A stretch of 37,410 nucleotides of DNA from Candidatus Methanoperedens sp. GTDB lineage: Archaea; Halobacteriota; Methanosarcinia; Methanosarcinales; Methanoperedenaceae. The notes under the pieces were generated by a model. It was not told the origin of the DNA, did not search any database, and was given only the letters and a program-made list of their open reading frames with translations. Every line of letters begins with the position of its first letter. The first letter of the stretch is position 1. Shown here in pieces: positions 1 through 8,237 of this stretch. The position numbers and the translations under genes are program-made. The stretch lies in the NCBI GenBank assembly GCA_012026835.1, contig VEPN01000030.1, positions 1 through 37,410 on the forward strand, written 5' to 3'.

Positions 1-71
1 GAATTCACGTGTATATCTTTTTCTTGTTGTTTTACCCATGGTTTCCCTCTCTGTGAACACACCTTAACTAT

Positions 72-650
72 GTGTCTACTTTGAGGGGTGCACTCCAATA
101 TAAAGGTTTAATTTCCATTCGTAAGGAAGGAATAAATGAACTAGTTAAAGAAATAAAAAAAATCGAGAATCATAATGAAAAGATAAGTAGGACGCTAGAG
201 GAAATATCGGATAACCTAGCTAGTGGCATCTGGTTAAAGAATACTGAGTTTATGGTGGTGAATTATCAATCTAAACCTATTGTATGGAAATCTATAATAT
301 TAGCGAAGTTGAGTGAATTCAAATTGTTATGGTCATCTCTTTATGGTAAGGATCATGATAAATTATATGATCCATCCATTACAGAATTTAGAATAAAAAT
401 CGGTATAATTAAAAACCAAATTCTTTTGTTAACCTCAAATCACCCTTCAAATATTAGTTCAGATTTATTAAATCAGCTAGTTTCTGTGGTTGTAAAGCTT
501 TCTGAGATCGAACAGCAACGTTTTTACGCAGATGGAGGAAAATCAACAGAACAGTTCGATGCAAATGGAGATGAAATCGAAAATATTATAGATGAATTAA
601 TAGAGCATATAGAATCCAATTATAATGCTGTATCTGATGGCAGTAATTAA
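72..650 (+). CDS. Hypothetical helical protein, no family recognised
   Basis: A 192-residue protein that I do not recognise. The frame is open only from an in-frame TGA at 54-56, so GTG at 72 is the first possible start and the gene is probably complete. It is charged and looks almost wholly alpha-helical. Residues about 18-50 (KEGINELVKEIKKIENHNEK and onward) look like a coiled coil, and the C-terminus from about residue 160 is rich in Asp and Glu. No membrane segment, signal peptide or Cys motif is visible. The base composition is more AT-rich than the housekeeping genes that follow, and a toxin-antitoxin remnant lies next to it, so this end of the window may be accessory DNA. Function unknown. 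Confidence 0.5.
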   Translation: MSTLRGALQYKGLISIRKEGINELVKEIKKIENHNEKISRTLEEISDNLASGIWLKNTEFMVVNYQSKPIVWKSIILAKLSEFKLLWSSLYGKDHDKLYDPSITEFRIKIGIIKNQILLLTSNHPSNISSDLLNQLVSVVVKLSEIEQQRFYADGGKSTEQFDANGDEIENIIDELIEHIESNYNAVSDGSN

Positions 651-775
651 AAATACAATGAAATTTTCAAACCAAGTTTATCTATGTTCTAATAATATTG
701 GACAAACGAAGCATTCAGAGGAAACAATCTTATTCAGTGCGCTTTAAATATTAGACAGAGTCTAATGATAGGATT

Positions 776-1095
776 ATGCGCCTGAATTTGAGCACCAAGA
801 TTAAGAAAGCCGAATGGAACCCAAAGTCCTCGATCATCCATATCGATGCTTCGCACCTTCCAGTGCGGAGTAGTGCCAAACCGCTATCTCCAAAGGGGAG
901 ATTCTGGAAGAATATCTTGATGATCCAAGGGGACAAAGATGTCTAATCCTTGGCTATTCACAAAATCGACCGATTCACATTGTCTGCGGTCATACATCTA
1001 TAAATTGGATTAGAATAATAATAATATATATACCAAAACCACCAAAATGGATTGATGACAGAACGAGAACTAAAAGAGGTAATAATGATGCATAA
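776..1095 (+). pseudogene. Disrupted DUF4258-type toxin gene upstream of YgiT-type antitoxin
   Basis: The frame 874-1095 is open but has no start codon. It encodes the typical C-terminal half of a DUF4258 protein: ISKGEILEEY, then CLILGYSQNRPIHIVCG, then a strand run ending YIPKPPKWIDD and a basic tail. In this frame a TAG lies at 871-873. The N-terminal part seems to continue in other frames: 776-946 encodes a 56-residue peptide with IKKA and HIDASH, and another frame around 842-880 reads SMLRTFQCGVVPN, which resembles the usual HA..RM..RGI segment. This suggests at least two frameshifts. The remnant ends inside the start of the antitoxin gene (11-nt overlap), the usual toxin-antitoxin arrangement. 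DUF4258 proteins are predicted RNase-like toxins paired with YgiT/MqsA-type zinc fingers. Confidence 0.6.
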
Positions 1096-1339
1096 ATATG
1101 GAGATTGTTCCTTTTGTGGCGGGGAAGTAAAGGAAGATAAGGTTGAATTAGACTATCGTTCCAAAGGAAAGTTATATATCTTTAAGGATGTGCCTGCGGA
1201 TGTTTGCCAGCAATGTGGTGAAAAATATCTTACTGCAAAGGTGTCTAAAGAGATTGAGTGGAGGATTCAGACAAAAGAAAAGTGGGATAAAACTATCTGT
1301 GTGCCGGTAGATATCTTCTCTGAGAGAATACCAGCATAG
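1085..1339 (+). CDS. YgiT-type zinc-finger antitoxin (MqsA N-terminal-like)
   Basis: The protein has the YgiT-type zinc-finger pattern: CSFCGGEV near residues 8-15 and CQQCGEKYLT about 30 residues on, giving two CxxC pairs that bind one zinc. In this family the zinc domain neutralises a partner toxin and is often followed by a short DNA-contacting region. The frame is open from TTG at 1052, but I chose ATG at 1085: AGAGGT at 1075-1080 is a good ribosome binding site, the family usually starts a few residues before the first CxxC, and this start overlaps the end of the upstream toxin frame (stop 1093-1095) as expected for a coupled pair. About 84 residues. The toxin gene looks broken, so this may be a surviving antitoxin without its target. 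Confidence 0.75.
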   Translation: MMHKYGDCSFCGGEVKEDKVELDYRSKGKLYIFKDVPADVCQQCGEKYLTAKVSKEIEWRIQTKEKWDKTICVPVDIFSERIPA

Positions 1340-1604
1340 AAACCCATAAAAAAGCATTAAGAAGAGAGATTAATAATTCTGCGCCTGAAACACAAACTCC
1401 GGCAAACGAATAGAAATTTCAAAAAATTGGCAGGCAAAAAATATATAGGCATATGGGATAATCCTATGGCACATATCAAACAAAACCGTTAAGTTTGTTA
1501 AAACGCAATTGAAAAACGCTATGCTAAAAGCAATTTAACGTTGTTAAAAATTACATCGGCATATTTATAGTATAAGAAGCTATTTGGAAGCCAGGAGAAT
1601 TGCA

Positions 1605-1991
1605 ATGAAGGAACAAGTTGAAGTACGCTCATTAAAAGAAGGAAAGTATGTCCTCATAGATGAGGAACCCTGTGTTATCAAGAGCATGACACACTCAAAA
1701 ACAGGAAAACACGGCTCAGCAAAATCCAGGATTGATGCCATCGGCATATTCGATGGCACAAAGCGGTCGATCATAGCACCTGTAACAGATAAAATATATG
1801 TTCCGATAGTAGAAAGGAAAACAGGACAGGTCATATCGGTTTCTGGTGAGGTTGCCCAGGTAATGGATATGGCGGATTATTCCACGCTGGAACTCAAGAT
1901 ACCCCCTGACCTCAAAGATAAGATCGAAGCAGGAAAAGAGATTTCCTATCTTATATCTATGGGGAAGATGAAAATAGATATACGCACATAA
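1605..1991 (+). CDS. eif5A: Translation factor aIF5A (hypusine-containing)
   Basis: Archaeal homologue of eIF5A/EF-P, the ribosome-binding factor that relieves stalled peptide-bond formation. The N-terminal SH3-like domain carries the exposed loop SKTGKHGSAK, whose Lys35 is the expected hypusine site; an OB-fold domain makes up the C-terminal half. Length of about 128 residues is normal. The frame is open from TTG at 1584, but ATG at 1605 has AGGAGA at 1593-1598 six bases ahead and gives the family N-terminus. A TATA-like stretch at about 1563-1572 would place transcription start just before the ribosome binding site. The agmatinase gene follows 3 nt after the stop, so the two are almost certainly cotranscribed, which fits the need for a polyamine-type donor in hypusine formation. 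Confidence 0.95.
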   Translation: MKEQVEVRSLKEGKYVLIDEEPCVIKSMTHSKTGKHGSAKSRIDAIGIFDGTKRSIIAPVTDKIYVPIVERKTGQVISVSGEVAQVMDMADYSTLELKIPPDLKDKIEAGKEISYLISMGKMKIDIRT

Positions 1992-1994
1992 AAA

Positions 1995-2855
1995 ATGCCC
2001 GGCCCTTTTTTTGCTGATGCAAATTCAGGTTATGAAAACGCTCAGTACGTAATATGCGGGGTGCCTTTTGACGGTACCTCATGTTTCAGGAAGGGGAGCA
2101 GGTTTGCACCTGATGTGATGAGGGCCAACTCATATAATTTCGAGACCTACAACCACTTATACGGCATCGACCTGGATGATGTGAATATCCATGATGCAGG
2201 AGACCTCGATGTAGCACAGGACATTAATAGCACACTTGATATGATATCATCTCATGCCGGTAAGTTCGTAAATGACGGGAAAATACCGATAATGCTCGGA
2301 GGGGAGCATTCCCTGACGCTTCCTTTTGCCAGGGCGTGCAAAAAGAAATATAAAGATCTCGGATTCGTAGTCCTTGATGCACACATGGACATGAGGCAGG
2401 AATACGAGGGTGAGATAAACAGCCACGCCTGTATATCAAGGCATGTTTATGAAGACATAACCCAAAAATATGCTTCCATCGGCATAAGAAGCGGAACGCG
2501 CGAGGAATATGAATATGTCGGTGAGAAACATATAAAAGTGTTCTCCGCAGATGACGTTTTTTCAATGGGTATCGAAAAGGTTATCGGGGATATCAGAGAA
2601 AATATTAGAGGTCCTATCTACCTGTCCATCGATATGGACGCCATTGACCCGGCATACGCCCCGGCGCTGGGCACTCCCGAACCATACGGATTGACCCCGC
2701 GTGATATTAGGACTGTGATATCCTGCCTTGCCCCAAAAGTCGTGGGTTTTGACCTGGTTGAGATTGCGCCGGCTTATGATTCTGGAGGAACTGCACTGCT
2801 GGGGGCAAGATTAATAAGGGATTTTATAGCAGCCAGCGCAAGAGCAAAGTCATAG
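1995..2855 (+). CDS. speB: Agmatinase / ureohydrolase family protein
   Basis: A 286-residue member of the arginase/agmatinase family, which hydrolyses agmatine to putrescine and urea with a binuclear manganese centre. The metal-ligand motifs are all present: GGEHS, DAHMDMR, then SHACISRH, and SIDMDAIDPAYAPALGTPEP. The glycine usually found in the last motif (PGTGTPEP) appears as ALGTPEP. It begins 3 nt after the aIF5A stop. Work in halophilic archaea implicated an agmatinase-like protein in converting an agmatine-derived aIF5A intermediate to deoxyhypusine, so the true substrate here could be agmatine, an aminopropylagmatine or the modified protein. The 3' end overlaps the convergent glutamate dehydrogenase gene by 6 bp. 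Confidence 0.9.
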   Translation: MPGPFFADANSGYENAQYVICGVPFDGTSCFRKGSRFAPDVMRANSYNFETYNHLYGIDLDDVNIHDAGDLDVAQDINSTLDMISSHAGKFVNDGKIPIMLGGEHSLTLPFARACKKKYKDLGFVVLDAHMDMRQEYEGEINSHACISRHVYEDITQKYASIGIRSGTREEYEYVGEKHIKVFSADDVFSMGIEKVIGDIRENIRGPIYLSIDMDAIDPAYAPALGTPEPYGLTPRDIRTVISCLAPKVVGFDLVEIAPAYDSGGTALLGARLIRDFIAASARAKS

Positions 2856-4124
2856 GTTACCACGAAGTTTTTCAGCATGTAATATTCTTTTCAGTGCAAG
2901 TGAATATGCCGACCTTCTCAACCTGCATTTCTGGTCTTCGCACAGCAGGTGTACGTCATTAAAAGCAGTTATCATGATTCTTTTAAGTTTTTCAAGAACT
3001 TTTTCTTCCTCCCAGTAATCATTATTAAGGTTCTGGCTCCATTCGAAATAGCTCACTACAACACCCCCGGCATTAGCGAGAATATCCGGTATCAGCATTA
3101 TATTTTTATCGAAAAATATATCATCCGCCTCTCTTGTCGTAGGGGCATTTGCAAGCTCCAGGACTAATTTTGCTTTGACATCTTTCGCATTATCCCTGTT
3201 AAGCTGGTCTGATAATGCAGCAGGAATCAGTATATCACATTCGCAGGTAAGCAACTCTTTGTTGGTGATATTTCTGCTGCCCGGGAAATCAACGACACTT
3301 CCGGTTTCGTCTTTATGTTTGATAACAGCCGGGATGTAAAGACCATCGTCTTTTATTATCCCGCCTTTTGAATCACTTACTGCAATGACATTGTACTCTT
3401 TTTCGTGGAGTATGCGGGCAGCATTTTCTCCCACATTTCCAAACCCCTGCACAGCAATTTTGACCTTGGATTTTTCCATCCCCATCTTTTTCATGGCTTC
3501 TTCAAGTACATATATCCCTCCAAGGGACGTTGAATAACTCCTTGCCCTGCTACCCCCGAGTTCAATGGGTTTCCCGGTAACGACAGCAGGTACATGCTCT
3601 CCTTTTAGCCGCTCAAATTCATCAAGTATCCAGACCATGATTTTTTCATCGGTATAAACATCGGGTGCGGGAATATCCTTAAATGGCCCGATATATTCCT
3701 CTATGGCCCGGATGTAACCCCTTGTAATTTTCTCAAGCTCATTCCTGCTGAGCTCTTTCGGATTTACCACGACACCGCCTTTTGACCCGCCAAAAGGTAT
3801 GTTCACAACAGCACATTTAAGTGTCATCAAAAAAGAAAGATCCCTGACATCATCCAGAGTCAACTCAGGATGGAACCTGATCCCGCCTTTGGCAGGGCCG
3901 CGGGCATCATTATATTGTACTCTGTACCCGACGTACATTTTTACCTTCCCTGAGTCCATCCTCACAGGAAAATGAACCGTGAAAGAGCGTTTCGGCGTAT
4001 CCAGCAAATCGAATTCTTCAGTTGAAAGTCCAAGGTCTGAATATACGTCCCCGAGCTCACTCATGGCCAGTCTGCAGAGATTTCTATCATCAGCGTGTAA
4101 TCTTTCATGGTTCTTAATTTCCAC
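2850..4124 (-). CDS. gdhA: Glutamate dehydrogenase
   Basis: A 424-residue hexameric-type glutamate dehydrogenase interconverting glutamate with 2-oxoglutarate and ammonia using NAD(P). The dimerisation/substrate domain has YNDARGPAKGGIRFHP (residues 71-86) and the catalytic lysine in PFGGSKGG (Lys115). The Rossmann domain starts at about 220 with GFGNVG at 227-232 and an Asp at the end of strand 2 (AVSDS). The usual GRxxAT segment linking the domains appears as RSYSTS. The start is GTG at 4124: AAAGGAG (complement of 4133-4139) lies eight bases upstream and no better ATG exists. It is monocistronic, convergent with agmatinase and divergent from the histone gene. Confidence 0.95.
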   Translation of the reverse strand: MEIKNHERLHADDRNLCRLAMSELGDVYSDLGLSTEEFDLLDTPKRSFTVHFPVRMDSGKVKMYVGYRVQYNDARGPAKGGIRFHPELTLDDVRDLSFLMTLKCAVVNIPFGGSKGGVVVNPKELSRNELEKITRGYIRAIEEYIGPFKDIPAPDVYTDEKIMVWILDEFERLKGEHVPAVVTGKPIELGGSRARSYSTSLGGIYVLEEAMKKMGMEKSKVKIAVQGFGNVGENAARILHEKEYNVIAVSDSKGGIIKDDGLYIPAVIKHKDETGSVVDFPGSRNITNKELLTCECDILIPAALSDQLNRDNAKDVKAKLVLELANAPTTREADDIFFDKNIMLIPDILANAGGVVVSYFEWSQNLNNDYWEEEKVLEKLKRIMITAFNDVHLLCEDQKCRLRRSAYSLALKRILHAEKLRGNL

Positions 4125-4304
4125 AATTTCAACTCCTTTATGTTCATTATATTATCAGGCAGTTTAATAATTTTCTCATCTTTTCCTGGAAGTACAGAAG
4201 ATTATAATTAAACATTTGCTTATTTCCAGATGATATAACAAAATAAAATTATTTATGCCCTGTATTTTGGATGTTATTGAACTTAAGAAGTTTATTCAAA
4301 CCAA

Positions 4305-4320
4305 ATAACTATATATACTT
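4305..4320 (+). promoter_or_regulatory. TATA-box promoter of the histone gene
   Basis: An AT-rich stretch reading CAAATAACTATATATACT lies about 50-60 bp before the histone ATG at 4370. It fits an archaeal BRE/TATA element, with transcription expected to start near 4338-4342 and a short leader carrying AGAGGTGA at 4356-4363 as ribosome binding site. Confidence 0.5.
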
Positions 4321-4369
4321 TTATTTTCTAATAAAAACGATTGTAGATTTTAATTAGAGGTGAAAATAA

Positions 4370-4603
4370 ATGACACAACAGGTACCGCCTGTGCTTCCAC
4401 TTGCACCGGTTGAGAGAATTATCAGAAAAGCAGGGGCTGAGAGGGTCGCTGAAGATGCGGGAGTTGAGCTTGCAAAAGTCCTTGAAGATTATGGGCTTGA
4501 AGTATCAAGAGAAGCAATGAACCTGGCAAAACATGCAGGCAGGACAACGGTCAAAGAAGAGGACATAAGGCTTGCAGTTTCAAGGATAAAGAAGTTCGGG
4601 TGA
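4370..4603 (+). CDS. Archaeal histone (HMf family)
   Basis: A 77-residue histone-fold protein that wraps and compacts DNA as dimers and larger stacks. LPLAPVERIIRKAGAERV is the diagnostic first helix region, followed by the long central helix (GVELAKVLEDYGLEVSREAM) and the last helix with KEEDIRLAVSRI. The N-terminus carries a short extension (MTQQVPPV) beyond the usual start, and there is no C-terminal tail. The ATG has a good ribosome binding site, AGAGGTGA at 4356-4363. Monocistronic, with its own TATA box and a T-run terminator. Confidence 0.95.
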   Translation: MTQQVPPVLPLAPVERIIRKAGAERVAEDAGVELAKVLEDYGLEVSREAMNLAKHAGRTTVKEEDIRLAVSRIKKFG

Positions 4604-4620
4604 TTCTTACTATAAATCTA

Positions 4621-4627
4621 TTTTTTT
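4621..4627 (+). terminator. Oligo-T terminator after the histone gene
   Basis: Seven T residues lie about 18 nt after the histone stop codon. Archaeal RNA polymerase terminates at U-runs without needing a hairpin, so this is a likely termination site. Confidence 0.45.
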
Positions 4628-4699
4628 GTTACCTGTTATCATTTCCTGAAATAATTTCGGGATAACCTTAAGTTATATTGAAATAGTCATAATTAGTAA

Positions 4700-5344
4700 A
4701 TGTTGTTCAACCTAAATTCTTTATATGTAATAATCGGCCAGGCCGTAGTTTATAGTCTTCTCTTCTTACTAATTATCGCAGTATTCGGATCTTTTCTGAT
4801 TGCATACTCTTTCAAAACAGAACGGTTCATTTTGCCCAATTTCATGCTGTTTTGCATCTCGCTTCTTGAAAATCTTGTCAAGGCGTTGTTCCGGCTTGTC
4901 AGGATGGATGATTCCATCGTGGATGAAGTCGGTATTTCCCTTAAGAACAAGATTGGACTTAGAAAATACAAAGAAACGCCCTTTAATAAAAGGATGATTT
5001 TTCTCCCCCAGTGCCTGAGATCTGCGAACTGTCCTTCCAAACTGAGCCCAGAAGGCATGCAGTGCATAAACTGCGGAAGATGCGAGATCGGAAATGCAAA
5101 AAAACACGCAGAGGAAATAGGATACAGGGTCTTTATCGTCCCGGGTTCAAGCTTTATCATAAGGCTTGTGCGGGAACACAGGCCACAGGCCATACTTGGT
5201 GTTGGCTGCATGGGTGAGGTGAAAGCAGGCCTTGAGATGTGCGAAAAATTGAATCTTTACGGAGTGGGTCTTGTACTGGATAAGGATGGCTGTGTTTCCA
5301 CGGTACTTGACTGGGAAAAATTCTACGATTTTATTGTTACCTGA
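4700..5344 (+). CDS. DUF116 family membrane-anchored Cys-rich protein
   Basis: A 214-residue protein of the DUF116 family. Residues about 8-38 form one or two hydrophobic helices (VVYSLLFLLIIAVFGSFLIA). The soluble part carries a conserved cysteine cluster: FLPQCLR, CPSK, then CINCGRCEIG, followed by an alpha/beta core (VFIVPGSSFI, ILGVGCMGEV, GVGLVLDKDGCV). The arrangement suggests an iron-sulfur or zinc site at the cytoplasmic membrane face. The biochemical function of DUF116 is not established; it is common in methanogens and in anaerobic bacteria. Start ATG at 4700; no strong ribosome binding site is visible. It appears to be a single-gene unit. Confidence 0.75.
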   Translation: MLFNLNSLYVIIGQAVVYSLLFLLIIAVFGSFLIAYSFKTERFILPNFMLFCISLLENLVKALFRLVRMDDSIVDEVGISLKNKIGLRKYKETPFNKRMIFLPQCLRSANCPSKLSPEGMQCINCGRCEIGNAKKHAEEIGYRVFIVPGSSFIIRLVREHRPQAILGVGCMGEVKAGLEMCEKLNLYGVGLVLDKDGCVSTVLDWEKFYDFIVT

Positions 5345-5477
5345 GAGCCTCGTAACTGTTGTAATCGTGCGTTGCAAATCTGCAAATTGCAAATCTCTTA
5401 TAAGATGAAGAACCCAATCATTGCGCTTTATGATAATTTCTGCAAGCCATTTCTCTGACCATTTCTATCGGCCCTTA

Positions 5478-6524
5478 TTATGTGGTTGAGTCTGTCGGGG
5501 TAGGTGTTGGAGTTGGTATTGTTGTCGGGGTAGGTGTTGGAGTTGGTATTGTTGTCGGGGTAGGTGTTGGAGTTGGTATTGTTGTCGGGGTAGGTGTTGG
5601 GGTAGGTATGGCTGTCGGAGTAGGTGTTGGGGTAGGTATGGCTGTCGGAGCAGGTGTTGGTGGGGTAGGTATGGTTGTCGGAGTAGGTGTTGGAGTATGT
5701 GTTGGTATAGCTGTCGGGGTAGCTGTCGGGGTAGCTGTTGGCGTAACTGTTGGTGTAATTGTTGGTGTTGGTATAGCTGTCGGAGCAGGTGTTGGAGTTG
5801 GTACAGGTGTCGGAGTGTGTGTCGGGTTAGATGATACTGTTGGTTGCTGTGATGGAGGCTCTTTCCAAATAATGTACCCTGGCCATGAAGATGTCGATGG
5901 CGTCGGGGTAGGTGTTGGAACTACTTTAAGAATATTTATTTTTATGGTTTCGGAAACAGGTTCTATGCCCTCTGGTATAAGTATCATGGTTCCTTCAACC
6001 ACTCTGGGTGAATCTCCTGCTTTTAACTGCAGGTAACCGCTCTTATCTCCAGGTGGTATATCGCCTAAATATAAAATATCTGAGCCAATATCAAAATTGG
6101 ATTTTGCCTCAAAAAGACTCAATCCCACAGATTTTATTGTAGCATTACGGATTATCCTCTTAGAAGGATTGTAGATTTTGAATGATATTGTATATTCTTC
6201 ACCTGTTTTTATATTCTCCTGATAGGACAGGCCGAGAAATACTGAAGAGTTTTTTTTAGGTATTTCAGGTCCAGGTGTTTGGTTATTATTTATCTGGTTA
6301 TCAAATTTTTCAGGTTGATACATTGCCTGGGCAAAGAAGTAGAACATCCCACTTGCCAGGAACAGTATGCCTATCAGAAAAATGGTCTTTACAGCCTGGA
6401 TCTTGACGCTTTTTTCCTCCCGAAAAGTTTCTTTTACCCTGAAAGCAAGGTATAATATAATAGCTGAAAGTGCTATTATCGCAAATGTAACCGCAATTCC
6501 AATCCCAATTATGTTATAATTCAT
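5478..6524 (-). CDS. Membrane-anchored protein with long Thr-Pro repeat stalk
   Basis: About 348 residues. Two N-terminal membrane helices (about residues 5-28 and 50-72) are followed by a beta-rich domain of about 120 residues that resembles a CARDB/Ig-like module ([17 protein letters not shown]). The C-terminal 130 residues consist of a Pro-Thr stalk in which a decapeptide close to [10 protein letters not shown] recurs, ending in DSTT. I chose ATG at 6524 because it overlaps the stop of the upstream glycosyltransferase (TAATG), showing translational coupling; a longer start at 6557 would run into that gene. Thr-rich stalks of archaeal surface proteins are usually O-glycosylated, so the coupled GT2 may serve this protein or the same envelope. 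Function unknown; surface location inferred. Confidence 0.75.
   Translation of the reverse strand: MNYNIIGIGIAVTFAIIALSAIILYLAFRVKETFREEKSVKIQAVKTIFLIGILFLASGMFYFFAQAMYQPEKFDNQINNNQTPGPEIPKKNSSVFLGLSYQENIKTGEEYTISFKIYNPSKRIIRNATIKSVGLSLFEAKSNFDIGSDILYLGDIPPGDKSGYLQLKAGDSPRVVEGTMILIPEGIEPVSETIKINILKVVPTPTPTPSTSSWPGYIIWKEPPSQQPTVSSNPTHTPTPVPTPTPAPTAIPTPTITPTVTPTATPTATPTAIPTHTPTPTPTTIPTPPTPAPTAIPTPTPTPTAIPTPTPTPTTIPTPTPTPTTIPTPTPTPTTIPTPTPTPTDSTT
5491..5850. repeat. 30-bp tandem repeats encoding the Thr-Pro stalk
   Basis: On the plus strand the unit GTCGGGGTAGGTGTTGG plus 13 further bases recurs with a 30-bp period at 5491, 5521, 5551 and 5581. The first three units are almost identical and the later ones degenerate, down to about 5850. 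It lies within the coding frame of the stalk and is expected to vary in copy number by slippage. Confidence 0.9.
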
Positions 6525-7960
6525 TACCCAAGTTCCTCTCTTTTTGGTTTTTCCCATTTCATAGCAATGTTTAATGATTCCTCAATGAACGCCATAATGC
6601 ATATCCCGTCTATGAAAATATTATAAAAAAGAAATAATGGACTTATGATAATCTCCCTGATACTTGGCTTTGAGTCTATAAGAACCGAATAGATTGATAC
6701 TCCTATCATCAACGCCCAGTATGTCAGCATCCCAGTGGTTAGAGAACTCATATCAGTCATATATATGCTTGCTACGACCAGAATGCAAAGCAATGCCATG
6801 TTAATCAATGACGAGCTCAACTCAAGCCACATATAAGGGACTCCTATGATTCCGGCTGTACCGTATTTTGGGTTAAGGTACATCTTTTTATATTTAGCCA
6901 GAACCTGGGTCATCCCCCGATGCCATCTTCTTCTCTGCTTTATGATATCTTCAATGCTCTCAGGCGCCTGGGTGAAAGCCATGGCATGGGATTCGTACTC
7001 TACTTGGTAGCCTGCTTTAAGAATTCTCATAGTTATGTCAAAATCCTCGGCAAAAGTATCTTCTGGAAATAAGCCAACCTCATGAAGAACTCTGGTCCTG
7101 AGGGCTGCAATGGCGCCTGGAACGATCATGACGCAGTGGAGAAGGGACTGGGATTTTCTCCCAAGGTTTATACTGGACGTATATTCAAGTGATTGCAGGG
7201 TTTTGAGAATACTGTTTGGTTTATCTATTTTTACGTTTCCGGCTACTGCCCCGAGCCTGGGATTACCCGAGAACCTTCTCGATATCCATCTAAGTGCATC
7301 AGGGTGCAGTTTTGAATCTGCATCTACTGTAATCACTATTTCTCCGGATGCGCTCTTTATACCTGTATTAATTGCCCCGGGCTTTCCGGTATTTTGCTGT
7401 CTTATCACTTTTACCCCATTTGCGGAAAATTTCGACGCCACATCGTAAGTATTGTCAGAAGACCCATCGTCCACAACCACGACTTCGTAGCTGGGATAGT
7501 TCAAACTCAGCATGGATTCTATGCAACTCGATATTGTGACTTCCTCATTAAAAGCGGGGATAATTATGGAGATTTTCAAGAACTTATCAATCCCTTCTTT
7601 CTTTCTTAAGAAACGGTAATAAAAATTGTAAATAGAGGAATGGATAGTGTAAATAAATGAAAGAAATGTAAAACTGATAAGTCGGAAAATAAGGATGAAA
7701 AGAGAGCCATAAAATATAAGGGAATAACTTAAATTGAAATCATTTTCTGCGAAAAAATTATATTTCGCGGATAAATTATATATTATATCGGAATCAAGGA
7801 CCTTAAGTTTTGTCCATAAATCCATTGCAGGCTCCTTTAAGAATATTGCAGACTCCTTTACAAAGACATATTCCGCTATTGATTTTGTTCCCAACGATGA
7901 CAGCAGTAATATAGTTATAAAAGCAAAAACCAATAGTGGTATACCTTTTATCAGTCTCAT
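6524..7960 (-). CDS. Membrane-bound GT2 family glycosyltransferase (PgaC/IcaA-like)
   Basis: A 478-residue processive-type family 2 glycosyltransferase. An N-terminal membrane helix (about 8-28) and a second hydrophobic stretch (about 75-105) precede the GT-A domain: [21 protein letters not shown], the DxD-type motif VDADS, then [10 protein letters not shown] and QRRRWHRG, the motif set of poly-N-acetylglucosamine and cellulose-type synthases. Three or four membrane helices close the protein, where a glycan channel would sit. It is the first gene of a two-gene operon with the Thr-Pro repeat protein, joined by a TAATG overlap. Product unknown; an envelope polysaccharide or glycosylation of the repeat protein are both reasonable. 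Confidence 0.85.
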   Translation of the reverse strand: MRLIKGIPLLVFAFITILLLSSLGTKSIAEYVFVKESAIFLKEPAMDLWTKLKVLDSDIIYNLSAKYNFFAENDFNLSYSLIFYGSLFILIFRLISFTFLSFIYTIHSSIYNFYYRFLRKKEGIDKFLKISIIIPAFNEEVTISSCIESMLSLNYPSYEVVVVDDGSSDNTYDVASKFSANGVKVIRQQNTGKPGAINTGIKSASGEIVITVDADSKLHPDALRWISRRFSGNPRLGAVAGNVKIDKPNSILKTLQSLEYTSSINLGRKSQSLLHCVMIVPGAIAALRTRVLHEVGLFPEDTFAEDFDITMRILKAGYQVEYESHAMAFTQAPESIEDIIKQRRRWHRGMTQVLAKYKKMYLNPKYGTAGIIGVPYMWLELSSSLINMALLCILVVASIYMTDMSSLTTGMLTYWALMIGVSIYSVLIDSKPSIREIIISPLFLFYNIFIDGICIMAFIEESLNIAMKWEKPKREELG

Positions 7961-8237
7961 TTCAAGACCAGCATAACCACTATGGATAAATACATATCGA
8001 AGATTTTCAAAGTTTCCAAGGTATTCTAAAGTTTATGTTGGTTCTTTACTACTTTTTCATGACCTTTTTTGACATTGAAGCTATATTTTCGAATAAAAAC
8101 GTATTAAGAGTAATATCCTTTTAATTGGTATGTAAGCGCGAATATATTGTATATGTTAAATATATTCATTGGGTCTAACAGGGAACTTCCATTTTCAAAA
8201 CAAAACCTTCATTAATATGTATTTTGGTCTTTAGCAC

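Noticed and set aside
751-936. Minus-strand 61-codon open frame
   Set aside because: It lies opposite the DUF4258 remnant and shows no features of its own.
4750-5211. Minus-strand open frame opposite the DUF116 gene
   Set aside because: Composition and lack of motifs show it to be an antisense shadow of a recognised gene.
5482-6036. Plus-strand open frame encoding Val-Gly repeats
   Set aside because: It is the complement of the Thr-Pro repeat DNA; the minus-strand protein has membrane helices, a folded domain and coupling to the GT2 gene, so the VGVG product is a shadow.
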